A DNA stretch of 64,000 bases. Origin: Chamaelirium japonicum. Its lineage: Eukaryota; Streptophyta; Magnoliopsida; Liliales; Melanthiaceae. Location: positions 51,840,472-51,904,471 of the forward strand of contig OX393557.1 of assembly GCA_947650365.1 (NCBI GenBank). Direction: 5' to 3'. The notes beneath the pieces were generated by a model. That model searched no databases and was not told where the DNA came from. It was given only the letters and a program-made list of their open reading frames with translations. Position 1 is the first letter of the stretch. Every line of letters begins with the position of its first letter. Of the stretch, positions 1-11,728 are shown piece by piece. A program made the translations under genes and the position numbers.

Positions 1-199
1 CTCATAGTGCATATTTTTTTGATGAAAATGGTATTGGGTTGCTGTTTTTTTTTGTTGTGACAAATTTTATCTGTAACTGTTTGATGCTGGTGAAGCACTT
101 TTTTTTTTGTTAGAAGTTTATGAGAAGTATGATAGAAATTAATGTAGATATGTTTTTTGAAATTTTTGATGAAAAGTTTATTAAAAGTTTAGAATTCCA

Positions 200-249
<50 letters not shown>

Positions 250-753
250 ACCACCCCCGCTTGATTTCTTGTAACATAATTATGCTCGAACGGGTAGGAT
301 CTGTTCTAGATAGTGTTGGGGATGCTACGGTTCTAAATTCCCTTGTTTCTTTCCATGTAATTAGTCATATACAATCATAGCATATTGACTCATTTGAGAC
401 TGTATTATCTAGTGAGGAGATGTGCATACATCTCACACCTATCTAAAATTCCAAAAAAATTTATTTTGAAGCAAAGGTGGTCCTCTCTGTATCTCTCTCA
501 TAACTGGCATAATACTTATTTTTATGTAGGGAGCAATCACCATCTAACCTCTTCTTGTCTCCCTGACTAGAGACATCTTGTTTTTGCTGTATTTGTTTTA
601 ATATCTAATTGTAATACACTATGATCTGTATTTGCTATAGTTTCTTTTTGTTTCCTCTGGATCACTTTATTCTTTTATCTGTCAAATTCGGTTATATGTT
701 TGCTTGATTGATTTGATTGCTCGGCGGCTGATTTGCCTTCAATTATTATTTAG
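1..753 (+). other. Fibrillarin intron (window starts inside it)
   Basis: No coding exon is visible here. The sequence is T-rich and ends in a typical branch/acceptor stretch with TTTAG just before the exon at 754. A poly-C run followed by a short CA run lies at 201-258. The N-terminal glycine/arginine-rich part of fibrillarin must lie upstream of the window. Confidence 0.75.
201..258. repeat. Poly-C plus (CA)n microsatellite
   Basis: About 35 consecutive C followed by about eight CA units and a C-rich tail. Such runs are prone to assembly length error. Any reading frame through it (poly-proline) is an artefact. Confidence 0.95.
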
Positions 754-3700
754 ACTCCAGGATCTCGTGTACTCTACCTTGGAGCTGCATCAGGGACCAC
801 TGTATCTCATGTATCTGACATTGTTGGACCAGTAAGAGGTTTTATTGTAATATATGTTCAAAGTTTTAGTTGCGATATCATTTATTTGTTATTCATTTTT
901 GAGTTTCATGGCAGACGGGAATGGTCTATGCTGTGGAATTTTCACATAGATGTGGTAGGGACCTTGTAAATATGGCAAAGAAGAGAACAAATGTTATCCC
1001 TATCATTGAGGATGCTAGGCATCCTGCAAAGTATCGGATGCTAGTTGGCATGGTGGATGTTATCTTTTCAGATGTTGCTCAGCCAGACCAGGTATTATTG
1101 ACTCCACAGTGATGAAGTCTCTTATATGATCGTAAAAATTTCATATATTTTCGTGATAATCTATTTTTGTGGTACACATTTACGCACAGTTTCTATTGTT
1201 TTTGCCACTTATGTTTTAGATTGCGAGTCATGGTTAATGTAAGTTGCTGCACGCGATAGCCTTTTTGATTATTTTGAATGATTTAAATTTGAGTTTCCTT
1301 TTCCAACTTAATTATGTTTATTTTCTAATTGACAATTTCTATATGTGCATGCATATGTTTCGCAATTGGATGCAGCATATGACAATCAAAAACGTCTTTG
1401 CAGAACATATTTTTGTATTTGTGTTTTTATCAATTTTCACATTCGCTTGTTTATAACAAGTGTTACATGCAACAATACATATTTATCTTCTTTTGTTTTT
1501 TCGATCTACATTACGAAATGTCATTATTTACCCACTAGGGTATACAGGAGTAACAAGAGTTGGCAAAGCAATTTATGCTTGGGTGAGGAGGTTGTGGGTT
1601 TGATTCCTCACCCCCCCCCCCCCCCTCAAGTTACCCAGCAGTGCTTAGGGAAACTTCCAAGTGGGTCCTAGTCCGAGCTGGAAGTGGTCCATTGCCCGAA
1701 TTGTTTTGGAACACGTGCTGATCACAAAATAAAGAAATTATTTCCAGTTGCACTATTGTTCGATTTGGATATCTAATAATTTCAATTATGCGAAACACAA
1801 TTGACTTTGTAATGGTCCCGAAGCTTTTTTTTCCCCTTGTTTCATAAGCAGTGATCTGACTTTTTTTAATGGATTTGGATCTCTAATAGGTAGCTCGTGT
1901 GGTTTCAATTATATTGTATTTTAGTAGTGCGAATCGTTTACTGCACTCTACTGTCAATAATTTTTCCTATTATTTCATACCATTCTAATTCTCAAATATA
2001 GGAAGATTGTTTCCTGACTTAAAAGGAACCTTGGAGGGTTACACTTTGGTCTAGTTTAAAGTTTAAACTGTGCAACCAATATGGTAGGTTCCTGTCTTAC
2101 CAATTTGCTGGGTCATTTTTTTTGCACCAATATTACTGGCTTGACATGAGATTGGACTCTGATTGAATAAATCTTACTGATCTTTTTTGGATTCTTAAGT
2201 AGAGTTGTGCTCTGTTGTGAGCCCTAAGAATTGCATAATGATGATTGGAGATAAAAAAATTCTAATTCTCAAATACCATTAATTTTTTTGTTTTGCTACC
2301 TATTATTGGTAATAGATATGTAATGTAGAGTAGTTTAGTGTCAAAATAAGTGTCCTTGTATTTCAGTTGAGTTGATAGTTAAATTAAGTTTAACAAGTAT
2401 TATGATGCCATAATTTGTGTATTTACATTGCACATGAACAAATAAGTTTTATTCTTTGTGAATTTGATATTATCTTTTGTATTTTTGGCATATGTACTAT
2501 GGATACTACAATTAAACTCCATCTTTCTGATAGTTACATGTGGATCTTTGACATCCTGCACATTTGGAAAACAAATACGGATTTGTGGTTAACCGTTTGA
2601 TATGGGACAGACGCAGGAACAAGATGGAAGTTTCGAGTGAGATTAGGGTTTTGTCGGATTAATGTAAAATTCATAATTGCCACAAAGGATTTGAAAGATT
2701 AAAATATGGCTGAACTGGTTGTTTCAAATCGCACAGGTTCATGTAATTTTAGGGCTCTATCACAAACTGACAACTTGCATGTAAAGAAATTTTTTTATCT
2801 AATGTTTTAGATTTTGATTTGTAGGGAAAAGCCGAAGAAATATTCAAAGGATGGATGTGATCTCTTTTCTGTAAATCGAGAGACAACAAGATTTTGATGA
2901 TTTAGAGAGCCGTCGATGATTTGCTGATAAGATTCAGGATCTTCAAGCAATTTTCGAGGGTCGATCATGTGCTGAAGGTAACGAACGATGCTTCCGGGAG
3001 GTGCGAACGAAACCCGAGAGGACTTAGATGCAAAGAAAAGGGCCGGGAGATCCACCTATGCGAGGAGGGAGGTCGGGAAGGCTGCCGTGACGAGATGGCA
3101 TGCCAAGAGGCTGCTGAGGTCTGAGAGATGAAGGGAGGCCGGGAGGTTTTCAAGGCAGCTGTTGGAGGAACTGGGAGACCGTGCGGTCTTTCTTGATGTC
3201 CTACGGTCTCTTGGTAGTGATTGGCAAGTCGTGCGGCCTCTCGGGTAGCATGTGGCCTCTTTTTGGATAATTGGGGGCTCCTAGTGGCCTCCAATTAACC
3301 ACGTCTTGTCAGCAAGGGGGGTGCCCTGAGGAAAAATAGGACACATAATTATTTCTCATGGCTCCTTCTTTCTGCGCTAACAGATCGAGAGGAATGTGGG
3401 ATGCGGCAAGTCCTTTGCACGGACAAAAGAGGGGTCGCCCTTCGTGCTGGAAGGAAAAGAGAGCAGAAAGAGAGGAAGAGAAAGCTTGATGCCCCTTCCT
3501 CTCCTCTTCCTTGCTCTTCTTCTTTGTTCCACCAGATGCGAGTAATCTTCCTTTGATCGAATCCAATCCAAGATTTAATGCAATCAAGTAAGATTTTTAT
3601 TCATTCGTTCATACCCATAAAAGAGAGACCCCACTCTTATATAATGAGTCGGTTTATATGCATAACCATCCCTAAGTAAGGTGGAACTAAAAACAGTGAA

Positions 3701-6700
3701 AAAGCAACTTGTAGCCAAAGTAAGAAAATGCCCTAATAATTATGGCAAAAATGACAGATAAATAGTAAATAAATAAACAATTGCTAATGGGCCCCAGATG
3801 GGTCAGGCCTCTAGCGGAGGCTAACTACTCTCCTAGTCAAAGGGAGACGTGTGCAGTTCCGCCTACGACACGTGTACGCACTAGTCACCAGTCACCACGG
3901 GGTATATTAAAGAATGATCGCCGAAAATTCCATTCCAATATCAATTAGATTTTTGGTAACCACTTTATCATTGGCCGCCGTCGTTGGTGCCTATGCAGGC
4001 CACTATAGTCTGTGCTTGTGCATCCTCACTTCTCGCGGTGAGCAAAGGGTGCGGTTTGGGACCGGGCGGCCTAGGGCGAGGGAATAAGAAGAGGAGAGAG
4101 CAGAAAGAGAAGGAAGGAGGAAGATTTTAAGTGGGGTATAGAGTTAAAATTCACATTTAACTCGATCGAAACCCAAAGCTGGTCAAGTTAAGATGAAAGT
4201 AGTTGACATCATGAACTTTTTTTTTTTTTGTAAACCTTGTCAGAATACTAGGGTTTTGCCATAGTATTCATGTTTTTGAGGGGCATATATAAGGAAAAAT
4301 CTCACTTTTTTTTAACAATTGTTTTATATACTCGATGATGCTTTCTTATCATGTAGAACACATTTTTGTCCAATTAGAGCATTTGTTTGCTTTTTTGTGC
4401 ACGTGTGTGTTTTTTTTGGGTGGGGTGGGCGCGGCGTGGTCGTAGCTGTCATGGATCTTTTTCATTTTTTTCTCAACTAATTTGTTCGTTTCTCTTGGCC
4501 AAGGCATATGATGAATAAACTCGGATTTCCGTTGAGGACATCACAATGTGTGATGTTAATACGAGTTTCTAATGCACATGTATCGCCTCAAAAAAACTCA
4601 AATTTAAATTCTCAGCAATTGTTTTATATACTTAACGATGTTTTCTTATCACATCGAACACCACTTTTTGGCCAAGTAGACCAATTTTTTTACTTTTCTT
4701 TATTTGTATGGGGTTTTGTGTGTGGAGTGGTGATCATGGACCATTTTCATTGTTTTCCTCAACAAATATGTTTTTTCTCTCTTGGCCTGAGGTATATGAT
4801 GAATCAACTCGGATTCCCCTTCAGGACATCACAATGGATGATGCAAATACGAGTTTCTGATGCCCACATACATTGCTCCTTTTTTAGTCTTATTTTATCT
4901 TCAAAAGATTAACTTTGCAGCCTTTTTTGGTTATTATTTGACATCAAGTTATCTGAATTCATCTTACATTATCATGACCGTGATCTGGACACATTTTCTC
5001 ACTTAGTTTGAAATGATTTGATAAGAGTCTTGGCATTCTTTTTTTGGTATCTTTGGCTTAAACCTTAGCTTCTCAATGCTTTTCAAAATCTCCTGATTAG
5101 TTGTGGTTCCCTCGAGATTCCACCGATGCATGGTGGAGTCCTTATAATCATAATTTCATGTTTGAATATCCATTTTAACCATGGTGATTATCTAAGTTGG
5201 GAAATGTGTGATGGAAGAAAGTAGCTCCTTTTTTATCTTATATAGGCAGCAGTGTCAGGTTGTTTTGTACTTTGAAGGTTACTACTTTGTGAATTTGGAT
5301 ATTTTTATTTTTTAAGTCTCAAGTCTCTCAACACTAGTTTTATGTAGTAGTGATGCTTTTTTGACCATTTGGAACTTTTTTTTTTTTTTAATGTTTGTGT
5401 CTTTGTGTGGGACGGGTGGTCATGCATTATTTCAATTAATTTTTACAACAAATTTGTTGTTTTTCTTTAGCATACGATGAGTCAACGTGGATTCCCCTTT
5501 AGGACATCACAATGTATTATGCAAATACGAGTTTATGATGCAAGTTCATTCCGCTCCTTTTTTTTGTCTTATTTATCTTTTGAAAAGATTAACGTTGTGT
5601 CTATCTTTTTGTCATAATTTGTTATTAAGATTGGAATGACTACTTGGATTGTTCTCGCATTACTATGATTTTCACCTTGATGTAGTAGGACCAGATTCCT
5701 TCGGGGAAACCAGAGGTGCTTGTATACCAAATCGATGTAGGGCGGGTGAGGGATCCCATAAAATTTAATTAATTCTCGCTTTTCCTATGGGTTTACTGGG
5801 ATTGTAAGGATGGAGATAATGGTTCAACTTGAGGTATAATAACATAATTCAAGTGTTAACGGGTTCGTTTGATGTGGATGCGACTCGGATGAAGTTCTAG
5901 GATATGTAGTGATTCTAGACTTTTTGGGTTCACCGATAGTGATTGTGCTGGTAATGTTGATGAAGGAAGAGTATATCAGGGAACATATTTTTTATGGGTA
6001 CTGGTGCATTTATATAGATATACTTCTTGTTTATGTTTTTAGTCATGTAGCGGTGTAGCTTACATTTTCATGGCTAATTTTTCATTCCCTGGTTATAACT
6101 TTTATGATTATGCTGAATGGTAAGAACTTGAAGCAATATAAGGCCCTCCTTTTTTCGTACATGTTATTGCTCACACTAAGAACACGGTTGAGATTTGCGG
6201 CAATTTCAGAATTTAGGAACTCAGATCAGATACATAGTTAATTTGAAATTTTCCTAAAAAAATGTTAAAGATGATATAAAAGTTGATTGGAAGAAGTCTT
6301 TTGTCATGGACATAGTTACCAAGTCGGAAAACGGGAAAAAAACGGCAAAGGAAAAAATCGGAAAGATACGATGAAAACGGGAAAAACGGAAAAAAAACGT
6401 GAAAACATCGGAAAAAACAAAAAAAATCTTAAAAATTATACCAAGTATGTATATATGTCATTTTCCAACATTAAGTAATCAAAAGTTCAAAACATATAAC
6501 ATATGCGTTTATTAAGCACGAATAAAATAAAACCCGAAGCCAATTTAAACCTGGACAAAACCCGATGTGTTTTATACATGTTTTATACGCGTTTTATACG
6601 TTTTAAACGTGTATAAAACGCGTACGGAAGTTTTTTTCAAAAAAACGAGTTTTTTTCCTGTTTACTACGTCTTCGGATCGATACGCGTTCTATACGCGTT

Positions 6701-8053
6701 TTTTTCAAAAAAACGCCCGATTTGGTAACTATGGTCATGGATAAAGAGGATTTAAAAGTGTTTTGTAACGTAACAAGGATTCATCAAGCAATCCGGAATT
6801 TACTTGCGGAAACTGAAAGTACATAACCCAAACTTTTTGTTTGGGAAGGATTATGCAAGGTTTATAGGTCGATCTAGGCTTATTGATGATAGATCTATGA
6901 ACAAGGACTAGTATATGTGTAGAATCGGAAGGATTGATTCTAAAACTGAAGAAAAATCAGCGAGTATTGTAAAATAAAACAAGGATAATTACTAGAAGGG
7001 TCTCACTTTTCGTGGGGCATATAAGCATCACCCCTTTATGTCCCCAAGGCCTGGAACAAGGCATCTCACCAAGACAATCACATGAAAAGAATGATGCAGA
7101 AAGAGGAGAGGAACTCGGGATTTTTTTATTGATCAAGTATGGTGGCCTGTAACCCCTGTCAATATACTACGAGGATTCATGCTGTCATAAGTTGCTAGTC
7201 ACTACCGCAAAGACTACTACTATACTGTTTTCACTTATATAGTTACTTCAAGCACGCCCGGCTGTCTTCTTCCTCGTTTCTTATTTCTGCTTCGTTTCTA
7301 TGGTCCTTGTTTATTTTTTTCTCTGTACTACCAATTAATAACTTCGTGCAATTGCTTTTGATGTCATTGAATGAACCAACATCTGCAATCGGATTTTTGC
7401 CCCAGATGCAAACTCTAGATATTTGGACACCCAGATTATACAAAACAAATTATGATTTTGTGAATCATTAGAATGATTTAGAAAGTTTCTTGATTTGTTG
7501 TGAGAGGGCCTTGACTAGGGTTGTGTTGTCATAGTTTAAAAAAGATCAAAACGATGGAGTAGAGAGAAACCTGAATTACAATGCTTTGTACATGTTCTTT
7601 ACACACTCAACCTAACTTGGTTCACAGAAACCTAATATTGAGATGTTATTTACTGGCTCTTGCTTTCTGCAGGCTAGGATCTTAGCACTGAATGCCTCCT
7701 ATTTCTTGAAGAGCGAAGGGCATTTTGTGATATCAATTAAGGTATATATTTTCTTTTATTTCTCGCTGATAATTACGGAAACAGTTAGTTTTGACATTGT
7801 TTTATTTGTCGCAGGATGCTTATCTCAAGCTATCTGATTCCGATTCTGATCTTTTTTTCTCTTTTTTTCATCCCAGGCAAACTGCATCGACTCCACCGTC
7901 CCTGCTGAGGCGGTCTTTGAGCAGGAAGTGAAGAAGTTGCAGGCGGATCAGTTCAAGCCCGCGGAGCAGGTCACCCTAGAGCCTTTTGAGCGAGACCACG
8001 CCTGCGTCGTTGGGGCGTATCGGGCTCCGAAGAAGCCGAAGCCAGCATTGTAG
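754..8053 (+). CDS. FIB: Fibrillarin, rRNA 2'-O-methyltransferase (3' four coding exons)
   Basis: Fibrillarin is the S-adenosylmethionine-dependent methyltransferase of box C/D snoRNPs in the nucleolus. Visible exons are 754-831, 915-1091, 7673-7741 and 7877-8053; all have GT donors and AG acceptors and join in phase 0. They encode the SAM-binding motif ([19 protein letters not shown]), the next strand (VYAVEFSHR), [54 protein letters not shown]-like text with [10 protein letters not shown], and the C terminus [16 protein letters not shown] ending KKPKPAL. Exon sizes are whole codons (26, 59, 23 codons and 58 plus stop). The reading frame shows no damage. The third visible intron (1092-7672) is 6.58 kb, very long beside its 83-bp and 135-bp neighbours, and carries snoRNA-like units and transposons. 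The 5' exons, including the GAR domain, are outside the window. Confidence 0.96.
1551..1700 (+). mobile_element. Possible tRNA-derived SINE fragment
   Basis: The segment has an A-box-like TTGGCAAAGCA and, about 35 bases on, a B-box-like GGTTTGATTCC, followed by a C-run and a non-tRNA tail. That spacing suits an RNA polymerase III promoter of a tRNA-derived SINE. I see no clear target duplication or poly-A tail, so it may be a 5' fragment. Alternative: chance similarity. Confidence 0.35.
1701..4490. other. Fibrillarin intron, no gene recognised
   Basis: AT-rich intron sequence to about 2820. A more GC-rich block at about 2985-3570 and flanking sequence to 4140 look like old repeat DNA, but I could not assign a family. 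No open frame here has a recognisable domain. Confidence 0.5.
4504..4575 (+). ncRNA. Box C/D snoRNA-like unit 1 (degenerate D box)
   Basis: A 72-nt unit bounded by a GCAT/ATGC terminal stem (4504-4507 with 4572-4575). A perfect C box ATGATGA lies at 4508-4514, and a C'-like TGTGATG near 4548. The D box is CTAA instead of CTGA (4569-4572). It matches units at 4791 and 5470 in order and length. The altered D box suggests decay. Confidence 0.5.
4791..4864 (+). ncRNA. Box C/D snoRNA (best-preserved of three intronic copies)
   Basis: A 74-nt unit with a terminal stem (GGTAT with ATGCC, one wobble pair), a perfect C box ATGATGA (4796-4802), a C'-like GATGATG (4837-4843), a D'-like TCAGGA (4821-4826) and a perfect D box CTGA (4857-4860). 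The sequence before D' (ACTCGGATTCCCCT) is complementary, from memory, to a conserved 25S rRNA segment AGGGGAATCCGA. Box C/D snoRNAs guide 2'-O-methylation by fibrillarin itself. Arabidopsis fibrillarin genes are known to host an intronic C/D snoRNA (U60f). I infer the same arrangement here but did not confirm this is U60. Confidence 0.68.
5470..5541 (+). ncRNA. Box C/D snoRNA-like unit 3 (variant boxes)
   Basis: A 72-nt unit with the same GCAT/ATGC terminal stem (5470-5473 with 5538-5541). The C box is ACGATGA (5474-5480) and the D position reads ATGA (5535-5538). The first guide region keeps GGATTCCCCTTT, as in unit 2, and the second keeps GCAAATACGAGTTT. Both boxes are off consensus, so it may be a relic. 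Confidence 0.42.
6311..6733. mobile_element. Non-autonomous hAT-type MITE
   Basis: A 423-bp element with terminal inverted repeats CATAGTTACCAARTCGG at both ends, flanked by a perfect 8-bp target duplication GTCATGGA (6303-6310 and 6734-6741). An 8-bp duplication is the mark of the hAT superfamily. The interior is rich in short AAACGGG-like and TTTTATACGCG-like motifs and has no transposase. It lies in the long fibrillarin intron. Confidence 0.85.
6742..7672. other. Fibrillarin intron, 3' part, no gene recognised
   Basis: No recognisable coding sequence or structured RNA. The stretch ends in the acceptor TTTCTGCAG before the exon at 7673. Confidence 0.55.
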
Positions 8054-9094
8054 GTGTTGGGGGGACGTTCGGGGATCTCATCGACTTCTGGCTTTTCTTA
8101 GAATGTACTCTTGAAGAGTGGTATTAAAACCTTCGCCCGCCCGTGGGATGTTTTGGCTTGTCTCCTGCTAACCTTGCAACTAGCTGGATTTTATTTATGG
8201 GGTTTTTAGTATTGTTGTCATTCTGGCCATATTAGGACTCCCTCCTGGTGTTCTGATGGTGTTCTTCTGCCTGCTGCCCCCCCTTTTGGGTGTCTGGCTT
8301 TTGAGTTTGGATCTCCTCCTGTTGGTCGGCCCCGGTTCGTAGGCCTGGTGTGCATCACAGCCGCATGCAGTTGGCTGGAGTACGATTAACTTTCGGATCG
8401 CCTGCTATCATGCGGCTGTGTTGTGTGCGGGCCCGACCGACTGGAGAAGATCTGAACCCCTGGCTTTTGTGTGGGTGATGGAATATCTTTTAAGTTTTTG
8501 AGAATCACAGATATAATGGATGCCATCCTGGTGTGTCTGATGAAAGGGTGGGGGGATATTCTTATAAGATATCTCCAGCAGCCTCCCTAAAATAGGGAGC
8601 CTTTTTTAGGGAAAGATTGTCTTTCCTTTGGAGTAGGTAGCCATTTTTTGAAGCCTCCTTTCATACAGGCGTTGGGCAGACATGGGTTAAGTTTTAGGTT
8701 GGGTCGGGTTGCTTGAAGCCTCTGCCCAAGCCCAACCCGAATTGAAGCCGGGTTGGGATTTTTATGCCCAAACCCAACCCATACATGTAAAATCTCAACC
8801 CATGTCTGCCCAAAGTCGGGTGGGTTCAGGTTGGCCTGACCAAGTTGTAGCCCTACACTGAGTACTGGTGCATCATATAGGACCCACCTTAAGATCACGT
8901 AAAATTGCTATCACCATGAAAAAATAACGTCAAGGAGCCCATTTAAGATGTTAACCATACGACTCCAGAGTAAAGGCACAATTGAGTCTATCTGACTTGT
9001 AATTTTTCACTAAAATTATTAATAGTTTTAAGTAAAAAATCTTCGTCCTTCCTCCTCCCCCCTCCTTCCTCCTGTTGCACTCGGAGATTGAAGG
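8054..9094. other. Fibrillarin 3' UTR and intergenic sequence
   Basis: Contains the 3' flank of fibrillarin, the hairpin at 8309-8453, and at about 8640-8870 a block with repeated AACCCAACCC/GGGTTGGG-type motifs in both orientations, probably old repeat DNA of unknown family. No gene recognised. Confidence 0.5.
8309..8453 (+). ncRNA. MIRNA-like long hairpin downstream of fibrillarin
   Basis: Two arms of about 65 nt fold on each other around a short loop near 8385. The perfect core pairs CACAGCCGCATG (8356-8367) with CATGCGGCTGTG (8409-8420). Outer pairing joins GATCTCCTCC (8310-8319) and the following GGTCGGCCC to GGGCCCGACCGACTGGAGAAGATC (its 3' part, 8430-8452). The stem has bulges as in plant miRNA precursors. 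No known mature miRNA was recognised; a small MITE would look similar. Confidence 0.4.
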
Positions 9095-9664
9095 CTGAGT
9101 GTCTAAACTATGCACTCGGCCAGTGGCAGAGCCAGGAATTCACTCTAGCTAGTGGGGGCAACCTTTGTTTGGTTTTAAGTACTTTATCCAATTTCTACCA
9201 ACAAATCATTTATCGACTACAAAAAGTAAATATTTTTATTTAAAAAGTGGGACCAAAACCTTAAATCATCCATCACGAAACTCAAACAGCAACAACCAGG
9301 GCAAGAAAACTCAAACCCTAAATCTGCCATCTCTTCACAAATTACGATAGTACAAGCATGGGTTGAACTACCAAGCTACCATTTTTTTGAGACATTGGAT
9401 GCAGTCACGTAGAGGAAATCAAATCAATCAAAACCCAAGTGGAGGAAAGATCTGAAGAAACGATCCCTAGTCCTGAATCATCACCAAACAATCAAAAACC
9501 TTTTGATTCTTGACTAAAAAGAAGTATAGCATAAATTCCAAGAGATAGAGAGAGTTCACAGAATTGGCATGGGGAATATTTTATTCTTCAAATACTTCAC
9601 TTTCAGTTCATAAGCACATAAAAATCTTCCATCCAAAAAAACATTACACAAAAATCATAAATAA

Positions 9665-10383
<719 letters not shown>

Positions 10384-10613
10384 GTTTCGACCGACGTACC
10401 TATTGTTCGAACTTTGGGAATGGAGCAGTTGCTGCAGGGAGGTCGCACTCGCCTGTCGCATCGCCAGCTGCGGGTTTCGGGCAAAGGATGGCTGGAGTGG
10501 ATATGGGCGGAGTCTCGGAGAATACAATTCTAACTGTGCGATTGTGCGAGGCTACTGCGAGGTGGTCATGGGACATACAAGATAGACGGACGCCGATTTT
10601 TTTTTTGGATAAA

Positions 10614-10823
10614 TCACACTTTAACCCCTCTGAAGGTTAGCCCAAAAACATATAATTCCCCTTTGTTTATTTTGTTCCAAATCGCTCCATAAAATTTGAA
10701 ATGTTAGTACAATACACCCTTTTGTCAACTACTTAATTTCCTCATCTGGTAATCTTTATCTAATCAAAACTGAATTGAAGGGGGCAAAATGTAGTTTTTA
10801 AACTATAAGGGGGTTAAGTGTGA
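10614..10823. mobile_element. Short TIR element (MITE), repeated elsewhere in the window
   Basis: About 210 bp starting TCACACTTTAACCCC and ending GGGGTTAAGTGTGA, which are inverted copies apart from one base. Its interior (TTTATTTTGTTCCAAAT, TTTTGTCAACTACTTAATTT and GGGGGCAAAATGTAGTTTTT) recurs at 49205-49343 and 49988-50075 (same strand) and about 41466-41522 (opposite strand), all within CACTA elements. Superfamily not determined. Confidence 0.6.
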
Positions 10824-11304
10824 GGGGGGTTAAGTAAGAGGGTTTTTTTTTTTTTTTTTTTTCTTTTTTGAAATCTCAGTGGGGGCAGCTGCCACCACTG
10901 GACCTATGTTGACTCTGCCAATGCAGTCGGCCATGCGATACCGAGTGCAGCTATAGCCCATTCAACCACCATTGAGCACTTGACCTCCGATTGTTTAATG
11001 GACTATAGTTGCACTCGGCATCGCATGGCCGAGTGCACAATTTAGGCACTCAACGTGCAATTATCAAGTGTAGCTAGAAGGAGGAGAAGGGGGCAGGAGG
11101 AGGAAGGAAGTAGAAGGAGAAGGAAAAGAAAGGAAGGAAGGAGGAGGAGGAGAAGGAAGGAGGTGACAATGGATTTTATGGGGCCGGCGATGGCAGATGG
11201 CGGAGGTGGGCATCGTTCTGCAAGTCGTAAGTGGGCTGATAAAATATTCGATCGGATGGAATCCAAATTGGGTCAAGAGTCAAGACCGAGTGAGCCGGAC
11301 GGTT

Positions 11305-11372
11305 GAACCATCTTTGACATGTTCCCTGTGGTGCCGCCATTTGGTACCACTGGTCAGCTTGCTTGACCAATG
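11305..11372. repeat. Direct repeat flanking the ZAT gene, copy 1
   Basis: About 68 bp (GAACCATCTTTGACATGTTC and following, with ACTGGTCAGC and GCTTGACCA) recurs at 12762-12826 in the same orientation with about 85-90% identity by eye. The copies lie upstream and downstream of the zinc-finger gene. Confidence 0.75.
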
Positions 11373-11669
11373 ACCTTCATTGTTTCTTCCTCTCCAAGTA
11401 AAAAAAAGAACCCATGATCGATATCGCTACCCTACTTGTTTCAAAGTCCACTCTCCAAGTATCACAACCGTTAGAACCAGTCATCAATGCGCCGCCATGT
11501 GGGGCTAGGAGTACATTTACAACCGGCTCCACAGGTGAGTGTGGGTTTAGTCCACTAAACCGATACTTTCGCCGGTGACGTCCCCGACGAGTCTTCGGGC
11601 TCCAGTGGGTCCCAACCGCGTTCTTGAACACTGGCAATTCTTGACAACTTCTGATTCCAATTGAGTCGG

Positions 11670-11679
11670 CTATATAAGC
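11670..11679 (+). promoter_or_regulatory. TATA box of the ZAT-type gene
   Basis: CTATATAAGC lies 50-59 bases before the ATG at 11729, leaving a short 5' UTR of about 25-30 nt. It is absent in front of the pseudogene copy at 13787. Confidence 0.7.
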
Positions 11680-11728
11680 ACCCCCAAACCCTCACCCTCT
11701 ACACCGTCGCTTTTCTCCCCCACCACCC

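Noticed and set aside
120-380. Poly-proline small protein
   Set aside because: Created by a poly-C run within an intron.
4508-4912. 134-residue open frame across the snoRNA units
   Set aside because: It runs through two snoRNA-like repeats inside an intron, with no domain.
8587-8898. 103-residue minus-strand protein
   Set aside because: Driven by repeated CCCAACCC motifs; no domain and no homology recognised.
11055-11306. Arg/Glu-rich 83-residue protein upstream of the ZAT-type gene
   Set aside because: Translation of a GGAGGA purine tract.
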